Source: Rhodococcoides fascians A44A (GTDB lineage Bacteria; Actinomycetota; Actinomycetes; Mycobacteriales; Mycobacteriaceae). Taken from it: DNA of 64,000 nt. Where the stretch lies: NCBI RefSeq assembly GCF_000760735.1, contig NZ_JMEX01000008.1:590018-654017 (forward strand). Direction: 5' to 3'. Shown piece by piece: positions 35,540-43,258 of the stretch (position 1 is its first letter; each line of letters begins with the position of its first letter). A program made the position numbers and the translations under genes. The notes beneath the pieces were generated by a model. It was not told where the DNA came from, did no database searches, and saw nothing but the letters and a program-made list of their open reading frames with translations.

Positions 35540-36514
35540 TTATCCAGCCTTGCGCGGCAGACCCGGCGGGTTGACGACCGATTCGGTGACTGCCTCGTCC
35601 TTCAGGCCCCACCGGTCGATGACCTTCTGGTAATCACCGGTCTCGATCGCATGGTCGATCGCCTCCTGCACGGCCTCGATGAGCCCGTTGTCCTTCTTCG
35701 TCGTCACGGCGATCTCCCCCTGCAAAGCGTCGCCTGCTCCGGAGACCGTGCCGATGATCTTGCTCTCGCCACTGGTGGCAGCGTGATAGACAGCGCTCGG
35801 GTTCGGCCCGACGTAGCCGTCGATGCGACCGGAAGACAGTGCGAGGTAATAGTCGGACGTGTTCTGGTAGTAGGCGATCTCGGCCGGAGCCAACCCGTCG
35901 GCGATGTTGGCCTCGTTCCACTCCACCAGCAGCTGCTCCTGGTTGGTACCCGATCCGACACCGATCTTCTTGCCCGCGATGTCCTCTCGCTTGTCGACAG
36001 TCCAGTCCGTGTCCTTCTGCGTCTCGAACGCGAGGTTGTCCAGACGGTACGTCGCGAAGTCGTACTTGTCCTTGCGCTCCTCGGTGACCGTGACGTTCGA
36101 GATGAAGACATCGTTCTCGCCCGAGTCGATCTTGACGAAGTTCTGCGCCCAGTCGGCGACGGTGATCTCGGGCTTCAATCCCAGGATGTCGGCAATGAGG
36201 ATGCCGAAGTCGACCTCGGATCCGACGACGGTGGTGTCGTCGGTGGCGTAGAAGCGCAGCGGCGGGGCAGTTCCGGATGTTCCGGCGATGGTCAGCACGC
36301 CGCTGTCACGGATCGCCTGCGGAACCTTGGCTGCGATGTCGTCCACCTTGTCGGCGTGGACGCGGCCTTCCTGCTCCGGCGAGAGATCGAAGGTCTGACC
36401 TGTCTCGGTCACCACCTCGGATTCCGCCGCCGGCTCGCTGCATGCGGTGAGGGTCACGGCCGCAGCAGAGAGTGCAGACGCGAGGACAATAAGTCCCCGG
36501 TTGAATCTGGGCAT
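35540..36514 (-). CDS. Amino-acid ABC transporter substrate-binding lipoprotein, family 3
   Basis: A 324-residue binding protein with lipobox LTLTAC (Cys25) and a short acidic linker. The mature part shows the family 3 layout: IRDSGVLTIAGTSGTAPPLRFYATDD, VGSEVDFGILIADILGLKPEI, ISNVTVTEERKDKYDFATY and GKKIGVGSGTNQEQLL, with closing IDRWGLKDEAV. These proteins bind polar amino acids; in Bacillus the cystine and S-alkyl-cysteine importers Tcy are of this type. The gene lies between the ATPase gene and the amine oxidase gene of the 38306-34456 operon. Confidence 0.9.
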   Translation of the reverse strand: MPRFNRGLIVLASALSAAAVTLTACSEPAAESEVVTETGQTFDLSPEQEGRVHADKVDDIAAKVPQAIRDSGVLTIAGTSGTAPPLRFYATDDTTVVGSEVDFGILIADILGLKPEITVADWAQNFVKIDSGENDVFISNVTVTEERKDKYDFATYRLDNLAFETQKDTDWTVDKREDIAGKKIGVGSGTNQEQLLVEWNEANIADGLAPAEIAYYQNTSDYYLALSSGRIDGYVGPNPSAVYHAATSGESKIIGTVSGAGDALQGEIAVTTKKDNGLIEAVQEAIDHAIETGDYQKVIDRWGLKDEAVTESVVNPPGLPRKAG

Positions 36515-36546
36515 GGTTGTTCCTTGTGTTGTGTGGGTGTGGAGGT

Positions 36547-37344
36547 CTAGAGAACGTGCGCGAGAAAAGCTTTGGTGCGCGGTTCCTGTGGATTGTCGAG
36601 CAGTTCGGAAGGAGTGCCTTGTTCGACGACCTGCCCGGCATCCATGAAGACGACGGTGTCGGCGATTTCCTTGGCGAATCCGACCTCGTGGGTCACGATC
36701 ACCAGGGTCGCGCCTTCACGGGCCAGTCCTCGGATGACTTCGAGTACCTCTCCGACCAGCTCGGGGTCGAGGGCCGACGTCGGTTCGTCGAACAGAATCA
36801 CTTTGGGACGCAGAGCAAGTGCGCGTGCGATCGCCACACGCTGCTGCTGCCCGCCCGACAGGCGTCGTGGATAGTCGTGTGCCTTGTCCTTCAACCCGAC
36901 GCGCTCGAGAAGGGCGAGCGCCTCGGGTTCGACGTCGGCACGCTTGCGCTTCTGCGCGGACACCGGAGCTTCGAGCACGTTCTCGAGAACGGTCAGGTGC
37001 GGAAACAGATTGAAGTTCTGGAACACGAAACCGATCTGCGAGCGCTGCTTCAGGATGTCCTTGTTGCTGAGCTCGTGCAGTTTGTTGCCCCGACGACGGT
37101 ATCCGACGAGGTCGCCGTCGACACGGACCGTTCCCTGATCGACCTTCTCGAGGTGGTTGAGGCTGCGTAACAGCGTCGACTTGCCCGATCCGGAGGGACC
37201 GATGATCACCGTCACCTCACCGGGCCGGACGACGAGGTCGACACCCTTGAGGACCTCGAGTGGTCCGTAGGACTTGTGCACGCCCCGGACCTCGACGGCG
37301 TACTTGCTGTTCTCGGTGGGCGTGGTGGCGTCGAGCGTCGTCAT
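36547..37344 (-). CDS. Polar amino-acid ABC transporter ATPase (GlnQ/TcyC type)
   Basis: A 265-residue ATPase with [13 protein letters not shown], Walker A GPSGSGKS (about 46-53), Q-loop [18 protein letters not shown], signature LSGGQQQR (about 158), Walker [21 protein letters not shown] and switch His in IVTHEVGFA. These are textbook marks of the polar amino-acid family. It overlaps the permease gene by 4 bp. Confidence 0.93.
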   Translation of the reverse strand: MTTLDATTPTENSKYAVEVRGVHKSYGPLEVLKGVDLVVRPGEVTVIIGPSGSGKSTLLRSLNHLEKVDQGTVRVDGDLVGYRRRGNKLHELSNKDILKQRSQIGFVFQNFNLFPHLTVLENVLEAPVSAQKRKRADVEPEALALLERVGLKDKAHDYPRRLSGGQQQRVAIARALALRPKVILFDEPTSALDPELVGEVLEVIRGLAREGATLVIVTHEVGFAKEIADTVVFMDAGQVVEQGTPSELLDNPQEPRTKAFLAHVL

Positions 37345-38306
37345 CGCGTAGCTCCTCCGCGCGGCGGTGCGGTGATCTCGGCAACCCGCTTGCGAATCTT
37401 CTGGATCGGCGTCAGGGGAATGGTCCGCACCGCGCCTTTGGCGTAGTGCCGTTCGACGTAGAACTGCACTACGGACAGAACCGAGGTCAAGATGATGTAC
37501 CAGACCGTCGCGACCATGAGCAGCGGAACGACGCGGCCGTTACGGCCGTAGATGACCTGCACCTGATAGAACAGCTCGGCGATCGCCATGACGGACACGA
37601 TCGAGGTCCCCTTGAAGAGGCTGATCACCTCGTTGGCGGCATTCGGCAGGATGCCCCGCATCGCCTGTGGCAGAACGATCTTGAAGAACTCGCGCCGCTT
37701 CGGGATACCCAGCGCGGCAGCGGCTTCGAGTTGACCCTGGTCCACCGAGATGATGCCGGCACGGACGATCTCGGCCGAGTACGCAGCCTGATGAAGAGCA
37801 AGACCGATGATCGCGGCCGTCGATCCACTGATGACGTTGTTGACGTTGAACTCGAAGAACGCAGGACCGAAGGGAATTCCGAGCGTCAATGTCTGATACA
37901 GGTACGCGATGTTGAACCAGAACAGAAGCTGCACGATCAGCGGAATGGACCTGAACGACCAGATGTAGAACCACGAAATGACCTGCAGAACAGGGTTGTT
38001 GGACAACCGAGCGACAGCAAGACCGATACCGATCGCGAACCCGATCAGCGTGCCCCAGAACGTCAGCTGGATCGTCAACCACAGCGCGGACATGACCGAC
38101 GCCGCCGTGAAGTACTGAGCGAACGTCGTCCAATCCCAGCCCGGGTTGGTGGCCAGACCGTGGACGAACTGCGCCACGAGTACGAGAACCACCACGCTGA
38201 CGATCCAGCGCCACGGGTGCCATTTCTTGGCGACGATCAGATCTTCGTCGTCGACGGTCGGTTCTGCGGCGGCGGGCCGCGCGTCCAATTGAGTCACCGG
38301 ATCCAC
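37341..38306 (-). CDS. Polar amino-acid ABC transporter permease
   Basis: A 321-residue permease starting at GTG 38306. A cytoplasmic N-terminal tail of about 30 residues precedes the first helix. It has [79 protein letters not shown] (shown in parts: [20 protein letters not shown] and [20 protein letters not shown]), the HisMQ-type EAA loop. A single permease implies a homodimer. It is the first protein gene after the leader peptide at 38381. Confidence 0.92.
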   Translation of the reverse strand: MDPVTQLDARPAAAEPTVDDEDLIVAKKWHPWRWIVSVVVLVLVAQFVHGLATNPGWDWTTFAQYFTAASVMSALWLTIQLTFWGTLIGFAIGIGLAVARLSNNPVLQVISWFYIWSFRSIPLIVQLLFWFNIAYLYQTLTLGIPFGPAFFEFNVNNVISGSTAAIIGLALHQAAYSAEIVRAGIISVDQGQLEAAAALGIPKRREFFKIVLPQAMRGILPNAANEVISLFKGTSIVSVMAIAELFYQVQVIYGRNGRVVPLLMVATVWYIILTSVLSVVQFYVERHYAKGAVRTIPLTPIQKIRKRVAEITAPPRGGATR

Positions 38307-38380
38307 CGGGTGTGAGCATGCATGATCGAAGCCTTTGCCGAGGTAAGTAGAGCGAGGGGTGGTGCGATGCGGGTAGCGCG

Positions 38381-38464
38381 CTAGCTACAGCAGTACGTCG
38401 CGATACGGCACAGGTCGACGTGCAGACGACGCCACTCGGTCCGGTACAGCGGTGCGCTGTTCAT
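38381..38464 (-). CDS. Cys-rich leader peptide (attenuator type) of the amino-acid importer operon
   Basis: A 27-codon frame with ATG 38464, six bases after GGAGG, ending in TAG. Its second half is RRLHVDLCRIATYCCS, with three Cys codons, two of them adjacent just before the stop. The core R-x-H-V-D-L-C-R is shared with the peptides at 27469 and 47582. It sits 74 bp upstream of the permease gene and immediately downstream of an S-box riboswitch whose P1 overlaps its ribosome site. A role in cysteine-dependent attenuation is inferred from this family and position. Confidence 0.75.
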   Translation of the reverse strand: MNSAPLYRTEWRRLHVDLCRIATYCCS

Positions 38465-38471
38465 GTGTCCT

Positions 38472-38563
38472 CCATCGGTCCTGGCGGTAGCACCCACACC
38501 TACCGTGAGGCAGGGGGTTGCTGCGACGTCGTAGAGCCAAGGTCTCTCGGTCGCTCTGGATGG
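38472..38563 (-). promoter_or_regulatory. S-box (SAM-I-like) riboswitch upstream of leader peptide and importer
   Basis: Minus-strand RNA with P1 CCAUC/GAUGG, CGACCGAGAGACCUUGGCUC, GACGUCGCAGCAACC, P3 CCUGCC/GGUAGG with UCAC loop closed by ACCC/GGGU, and GGUGCUACCGCC. The core GCAACC...GGUGC matches SAM-I. Compensatory changes in P3 among the three copies in the window support the fold. P1 ends in the GG that begins the leader peptide ribosome site. Confidence 0.82.
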
Positions 38564-38570
38564 TGACAGG

Positions 38571-38600
38571 AATGTATTCGCTCGATAGTGCAACCGTCAA
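38571..38600 (-). promoter_or_regulatory. Housekeeping-type promoter for the riboswitch at 38472
   Basis: On the minus strand TTGACG (38600-38595) and TACATT (38576-38571) are 18 bp apart. The predicted transcript start, about 7 bp downstream, falls at 38564, exactly at the 5' end of the riboswitch. This agreement makes the assignment convincing. Confidence 0.65.
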
Positions 38601-38644
38601 GTCAGCGCAACCGATTTGTGCAGCGGCGCTTGACGTTAGGGTTC

Positions 38645-38659
38645 GAATCACCCTGATTT
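38645..38659. promoter_or_regulatory. Degenerate copy of the GAATCA-N3-TGATTC palindrome
   Basis: GAATCA-CCC-TGATTT, one mismatch in the inner arms, about 45 bp upstream of the -35 box of the importer promoter and 75 bp upstream of the DUF222 gene. The sequence around it (AGGGT-TCGAATC-ACCCT) also resembles a tRNA T-arm, so it may be partly coincidental. Confidence 0.35.
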
Positions 38660-38734
38660 CAAACCTTGCATCCAGGAAAACGGATTGTTCGGAGTGCGTT
38701 GCAATCGAACACATGTTCGAGTACGTTCGAAGCC

Positions 38735-40612
38735 ATGGGGAAGCCGGGGGGCATCGAAGAGCGGGTACGGAGCGAGGCCGACGCGGCTGCGCATATCCTC
38801 GACGGCCTTGCAGAGTCACGCAGGGCCGAAAACCGAGCTTCGGCCGAACTGATCCGCGGCGTGTACGCACTCGGAGAGTTCAGGCTGGCCACCGAGGCGG
38901 ATATCCACAGCCAGGGCGGCGAAGCGGACGTGACACTCGCGCAGCGAGCCGTCGAATGCGAGGCCTCGGTGACTCTTGCTCTGTCGCGCACAGCGACTCG
39001 CGAGAGACTGATCGTGGGCAGGGAATTGGAGGAGCGACTCCCGGCCATCCTCGACGCATTCAGAGCGGGCGACCTCGACTATCAACGGGTTCGCACCATC
39101 GCGCTCGTGCTGTCGAAAGCGAGCGACAACACCGTCCGCGGGATCGAAGCAAATGTTCTGGCCTCTGCACGTCGGTGCAGTATCCGTCGATTGCGCGAGC
39201 GCATCTGGGCGCACTGGTTCGACTACAACGAGGCCGAAGCACTGGCGGCACGCAAGGCAGCAGAATCGGAAGAACGGTGCGCATCGATCAAACACGGCGC
39301 CGACGGAATGGCCACTCTGTTCGCAAAGATGACCGCTCTCGAAGGCGTGGAATGCAATTCGGTTCTCGACGAGATCGCAGGCACGGTCTGTGCGCGCGAC
39401 CCGCGTTCCACGAGACAGCTGCGCGGACATGCTCTGGTTGCCTTGATCCACCGCGAGGAGGCCATCGCGTGCCTGTGCGGCAGGGAGGATTGCCCTGTCC
39501 GCGGATCGGGCGACCTCGGCCGGAGGCGTCGCCCTCACCTCCTGCAGATACTGATCAGCGCGGAAACACTGCTCGGTCTGGCCAGCGAACCCGCGACCCT
39601 CGGTGACGGCACCGTACTGGACCCCGACACGGCACGCCTCATCGCAGGCGACGCCCGCTGGCAGTTACTTCTCACCGAATTCCTCGACGCCGCCAAGGCA
39701 CAGAAAGCTGCTGCCGACGACAGTTCAGGTGACACGACACCCGAACCCGAGCCCGACACCATTACCGGATCACCAGGTGAGCCGAGAGCCTTCCGCATCA
39801 TTGCGCGGGGCCGAACCCGTTCAGCCGCCACACTTCCCGATCCGAATCAGGCGAGGACCGGCCGTAACGGCGCCGGACGAGATGTTCGTCTGTCGGCTGC
39901 CATCGACGCATTTCTGGCCGCTGTCGGCGAAAACCCCTCGCTTGCCTCCGGGATGCACCCGGACGGTCACGGAGGGTTCAGCGAACCCCCTGCCGGTGCA
40001 CTGACGTACCGGCCGTCGGCCGAGCTGGCCGCGCTGACGCGTGCGACCCATTGCACCTGTACGTTCCCTGGGTGCAGTGTGCCCGCCGCGCAGTGCGAGA
40101 TCGACCATGTCGTTCCGTTCGATCACACCGACCCGCTGGCCGGTGGGTGGACCGTTGCGTCGAATCTGCAGCCGCTGTGCGCGTTTCACCATCAAGCCAA
40201 AACCATGAAGCTCTGGGCTGCCGCGAAACTGGACGGCGACAGTGTGTTCTGGACATCGCGCTCCGGTCTGCGAAGAATTACACCGTCCTCCTTCGGCACG
40301 GTGATGGTCCCGGGCAACGGTGTACCCGCGCGCAAGAACAAACGCACACGCACACCCCGACCGACCACCCCCACCGGCGATCCACCCGACGAGCTGTATG
40401 CACCCACGTGGTGGGAAACGTACATCGGTGAGTACAGCGAATACGGCGACGTGGCCGACACCGATCGGGCTGCCTACGTGCCGTCGCTCGGTGACATCGC
40501 GCGACTGACAGACCCCACGGCACGTGCCGACGCGATTTTCCTCCGAGAACGACTCCTCGAACATCGCGCAGTCGTGACCGCGCGTGAACGCTACCGGCCG
40601 CCGCCGTTCTGA
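38735..40612 (+). CDS. DUF222/HNH endonuclease-like protein (13E12 family)
   Basis: A 625-residue protein with the complete family layout. The DUF222 helical region covers roughly residues 1-300 (AAAHILDGLAESRRAENRAS, VALALSRTA-like segments, YQRVRTIALVLS). A variable linker follows (EPEPDTITGSPGEP), then the HNH core CTFPGCSVPAAQCEIDHVV...GGWTVASNLQPLC and FHHQAKTM. The start is taken at ATG 38735; an in-frame start at 38666 would add 23 residues. It resembles the fragment at 2-673. The gene ends convergently with, and overlaps by 22 bp, the M20 gene. Function unknown; nuclease activity is suggested only by the HNH residues. Confidence 0.85.
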   Translation: MGKPGGIEERVRSEADAAAHILDGLAESRRAENRASAELIRGVYALGEFRLATEADIHSQGGEADVTLAQRAVECEASVTLALSRTATRERLIVGRELEERLPAILDAFRAGDLDYQRVRTIALVLSKASDNTVRGIEANVLASARRCSIRRLRERIWAHWFDYNEAEALAARKAAESEERCASIKHGADGMATLFAKMTALEGVECNSVLDEIAGTVCARDPRSTRQLRGHALVALIHREEAIACLCGREDCPVRGSGDLGRRRRPHLLQILISAETLLGLASEPATLGDGTVLDPDTARLIAGDARWQLLLTEFLDAAKAQKAAADDSSGDTTPEPEPDTITGSPGEPRAFRIIARGRTRSAATLPDPNQARTGRNGAGRDVRLSAAIDAFLAAVGENPSLASGMHPDGHGGFSEPPAGALTYRPSAELAALTRATHCTCTFPGCSVPAAQCEIDHVVPFDHTDPLAGGWTVASNLQPLCAFHHQAKTMKLWAAAKLDGDSVFWTSRSGLRRITPSSFGTVMVPGNGVPARKNKRTRTPRPTTPTGDPPDELYAPTWWETYIGEYSEYGDVADTDRAAYVPSLGDIARLTDPTARADAIFLRERLLEHRAVVTARERYRPPPF

Positions 40613-41817
40613 CGAACAGGCGGCACGACCGAATTCAACGCTGCGAGCGCAACCGAGGTGAACGCTCGCACCCCGACGTCGATGGCGACGTCGGGGTCGG
40701 GCGCGTACCAGGGGCTGTGACCGTTCGGCACCGGAACCCTGCTCGCCACTTCTTCCGCCAGACCGGTGCCGAAGTACCAATAGACAGACGGGACACCGAA
40801 ACTGGTGCCGTATTCGCCGAAGTCCTCCGAACCGGTGACCGGGTCGACCACGGTGAAGCCGTGCTCGCCGAACTCGGTTTCGAGCGCCGATCGAACGGTC
40901 TCGAATGCGGCGACGTCGTTGACGTTCAGCGGGAAGTGCACCGTGTGCTCGAATTCGGGTTCTGCCTGGAGGCCGCTGGCCTGGGCTTCGGCAACGACGA
41001 TTCGACGCACGGATCGCTCGATCAGAGACCGCACCTCCTCGGTGAACGACCGAGCGTTGACGGTGAACGTCAATTCGTCGGGAAGGATGTTGCTGACGGT
41101 GCCCGCATGAATCGTGCCCACCGATACCACCGCAGTCTCGTTCGGCGGAACCTCCCTGGACACGATGGTCTGCAAACGCAGGATCATCGACGCCGCCAGC
41201 ACGACGAGATCGACGGTCTTGTGCGGACCGGCAGCATGCCCACCGTCGCCGCGCAGAGTTATCTGCCAGGTATCGGCAGCGGCTTGCAACACCGCGGGCC
41301 GTGACCCGACGGTGCCCGGAGCAAGTGCGCCGCTGGCATGCTGCCCGAGCACGATGTGCGGGGTCGGATGATCGTCGAAGATTCCCGACGCCAACTGCGC
41401 GCGTGCCCCCGATCCGACCTCCTCCGCAGGCTGGAAGATCGCGACGACGGTGCCCGACCACCGGTCCCGCACCGCCAGGAGCCTGTCGATCGTGCCGATC
41501 AGCGACGTGATGTGCACATCGTGGCCACAGGCATGCATCGCACCGGTAGTGCTCGCGTACGGAACGCCCGTCTGCTCCGCGATGGGCAGCGCATCTATGT
41601 CCGCGCGAAGGCCGACCACCGGCCCCGGCCCGTTCTCCAGCGTCGCGACGAGACCGGTCACGGTGTCCGACGTGGACACGTGAAGTCCGCGGCCGCGTAA
41701 CTCGTCGGCGATCACGGCCGTAGTCCGTCTCTCCTGGAACGCCACCTCCGGCCAACGGTGGAAATCCTCGTACAGTTCGCGCAGTCGAGATGGCCGCACC
41801 GCCGCCAACGTCGTCAT
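40591..41817 (-). CDS. M20D-family amidohydrolase, candidate N-acetyl-cysteine-derivative deacylase
   Basis: A 408-residue metallo-aminoacylase. The metal ligands are visible in MHACGHDVHITS (about residues 93-104), PAEEVGSGA (about 131) and GQHASG; the dimerisation domain lies in the middle (GGHAAGPHKTVDLVV), and VTGSEDFGEYG carries a final ligand region. M20D enzymes remove acyl groups from amino acids, for example YxeP/SndA-type deacetylases that act on N-acetyl-S-alkyl-cysteine products in Bacillus. It stands alone but has a perfect copy of the AGAATCA-N3-TGATTCT operator 144 bp upstream, linking it to the organosulfur genes. Confidence 0.87.
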   Translation of the reverse strand: MTTLAAVRPSRLRELYEDFHRWPEVAFQERRTTAVIADELRGRGLHVSTSDTVTGLVATLENGPGPVVGLRADIDALPIAEQTGVPYASTTGAMHACGHDVHITSLIGTIDRLLAVRDRWSGTVVAIFQPAEEVGSGARAQLASGIFDDHPTPHIVLGQHASGALAPGTVGSRPAVLQAAADTWQITLRGDGGHAAGPHKTVDLVVLAASMILRLQTIVSREVPPNETAVVSVGTIHAGTVSNILPDELTFTVNARSFTEEVRSLIERSVRRIVVAEAQASGLQAEPEFEHTVHFPLNVNDVAAFETVRSALETEFGEHGFTVVDPVTGSEDFGEYGTSFGVPSVYWYFGTGLAEEVASRVPVPNGHSPWYAPDPDVAIDVGVRAFTSVALAALNSVVPPVRQNGGGR

Positions 41818-41960
41818 CCAGATCTCCCGTCGAGTGAAGACACTTCGGTCAGGAGGTTAGTTCCCGTACCTTCACATCTCCCTGAATTCGACGACAAGAG
41901 AAGTGCACAAGTGCATCGAAGGCCCACGAAGACAATGCTTTTCGCGCACTCGGTAAACTC

Positions 41961-41977
41961 AGAATCAGGCTGATTCT
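41961..41977. promoter_or_regulatory. Palindromic operator AGAATCA-GGC-TGATTCT
   Basis: Perfect 7-bp arms with a 3-bp spacer, identical in both arms to the site at 4702. It lies in the 295-bp divergent region between the M20D gene (start 41817) and the WhiB gene (start 42113). That region also has a TGCAC-TTG-TGCAC direct repeat near 41909 but no recognised leader peptide. Confidence 0.6.
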
Positions 41978-42112
41978 ATTGCCGGTCTCGGTAGAGGCGC
42001 TGTCACCACTGAACACCGTTGCCCTACGCGGTCACCAGATGTTCACTCCATCATTAGACGCTCGATGATTCGAAACCTTCTCCGTGGTCTGCAGGAACGC
42101 CATCATCGGTTC

Positions 42113-42412
42113 ATGGCCCCAACGACAACAGCATGGCAGTGGCAGTTGGACGCGGTTTGCCGTGGGCACGGCACCACCGAAGACTCCGCAGGCCCCGATC
42201 CGATCTCCGATGTGTTCTTCTCCCCGTCGGGCGAAGGCAGGACCGCACGGCGCCAGCGCGAGAACAGGGCGAAGGTGTTGTGCGAACAATGCCCGGTCAT
42301 CGTTCAGTGCCGTCAGTTCGCCCTCGCGACCAACGAGCCGTTCGGAGTGTGGGGTGGAATGACCGCCCGCGAACGGGCCCTGCGGCGCACGGCACTGAAG
42401 AAAGCCGGCTAG
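42113..42412 (+). CDS. WhiB-family iron-sulfur transcription factor
   Basis: A 99-residue Wbl protein. The four cluster-binding cysteines are Cys16, Cys57, Cys60 and Cys66 (AVCRG and CEQCPVIVQC), followed by GVWGGMTARER, the turn that contacts the sigma factor, and a basic tail RALRRTALKKAG for DNA binding. The start at ATG 42113 gives the usual N-terminus; the frame extends to 42065. The spacer between the first Cys and the CxxC is longer than in WhiB1. Which paralogue it is cannot be decided here. Wbl proteins sense redox or nitric oxide. Confidence 0.92.
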   Translation: MAPTTTAWQWQLDAVCRGHGTTEDSAGPDPISDVFFSPSGEGRTARRQRENRAKVLCEQCPVIVQCRQFALATNEPFGVWGGMTARERALRRTALKKAG

Positions 42413-42460
42413 ATCGCACTTCCCGCGAGTGGAAAACGTCGCGAGTGGAAGACTGTAGGG

Positions 42461-43258
42461 GTGAGCGACAAGGACGAGCCCCAGCGTTGGACCTACCTGA
42501 TGGACATGGACGGTGTGCTCGTCCACGAGGATCACCTCATACCCGGCGCCGACGCGTTCGTCGCGGAGCTGCAGGCGAACGAGATTCCGTTCATCGTGCT
42601 CACCAACAACTCGATCCGCACACCCCGCGACCTGCGCGCGAGGCTCGAACGCACCGGCCTGAACATCCCCGAGAAGTCCATCTGGACGTCGGCACTGGCG
42701 ACGGCCAACTTCCTGGGGAACCAACGTCCCCGCGGCAGCGCGTACGTCGTCGGCGAATCAGGTCTGACGACGGCGCTGCACGACATCGGATACGTGCTCA
42801 CCGACTCCAACCCGGACTACGTCGTGCTCGGTGAGACCCGCACCTACTCGTTCGAGGCCATCACCACCGCCATTCGCCTCGTCGAGAAGGGCGCTCGGTT
42901 CATCGCCACCAATCCCGACGCCACCGGGCCGTCGCGAGAAGGCTCCCTGCCCGCGACGGGGTCCGTCGCAGCCCTCATCACCAAGGCAACCGGCAAAGAG
43001 CCATACTACGTCGGGAAGCCGAACGCGCTGATGATGCGCTCGGCGCTGCGCGCCATCGGCGGTCACTCCGAAAGCACGCTGATGATCGGTGACCGCATGG
43101 ACACCGACGTTCTCTCCGGACTCGAAGCAGGCCTGCAGACCATCCTGGTACTCACCGGAATCTCCACGAAGACGTCCGTCGAGAACTACCCGTTCCGCCC
43201 GACGAAGGTGATCAACTCGGTCGCCGATCTCGTCGGCCGGACCCAGTCGCCGTTCTGA
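42461..43258 (+). CDS. HAD-superfamily phosphatase, NagD/subfamily IIA
   Basis: A 265-residue hydrolase beginning at a GTG. HAD motif I is LMDMDGVLVHED (nucleophile first Asp), motif II is IVLTNNS, motif III Lys is in YYVGKPNALMM and motif IV is LMIGDRMDTDVLSG. This is the NagD/4-nitrophenylphosphatase group with a C2 cap. Its substrate is probably a small phosphorylated metabolite. The stop overlaps the isochorismate synthase start (TGATG). Confidence 0.9.
   Translation: MSDKDEPQRWTYLMDMDGVLVHEDHLIPGADAFVAELQANEIPFIVLTNNSIRTPRDLRARLERTGLNIPEKSIWTSALATANFLGNQRPRGSAYVVGESGLTTALHDIGYVLTDSNPDYVVLGETRTYSFEAITTAIRLVEKGARFIATNPDATGPSREGSLPATGSVAALITKATGKEPYYVGKPNALMMRSALRAIGGHSESTLMIGDRMDTDVLSGLEAGLQTILVLTGISTKTSVENYPFRPTKVINSVADLVGRTQSPF

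Noticed and set aside
38636-38660. tRNA T-arm-like sequence AGGGT-TCGAATC-ACCCT
   Set aside because: The stem and loop resemble a tRNA T-arm, but no D-arm, anticodon arm or acceptor stem can be built around it.
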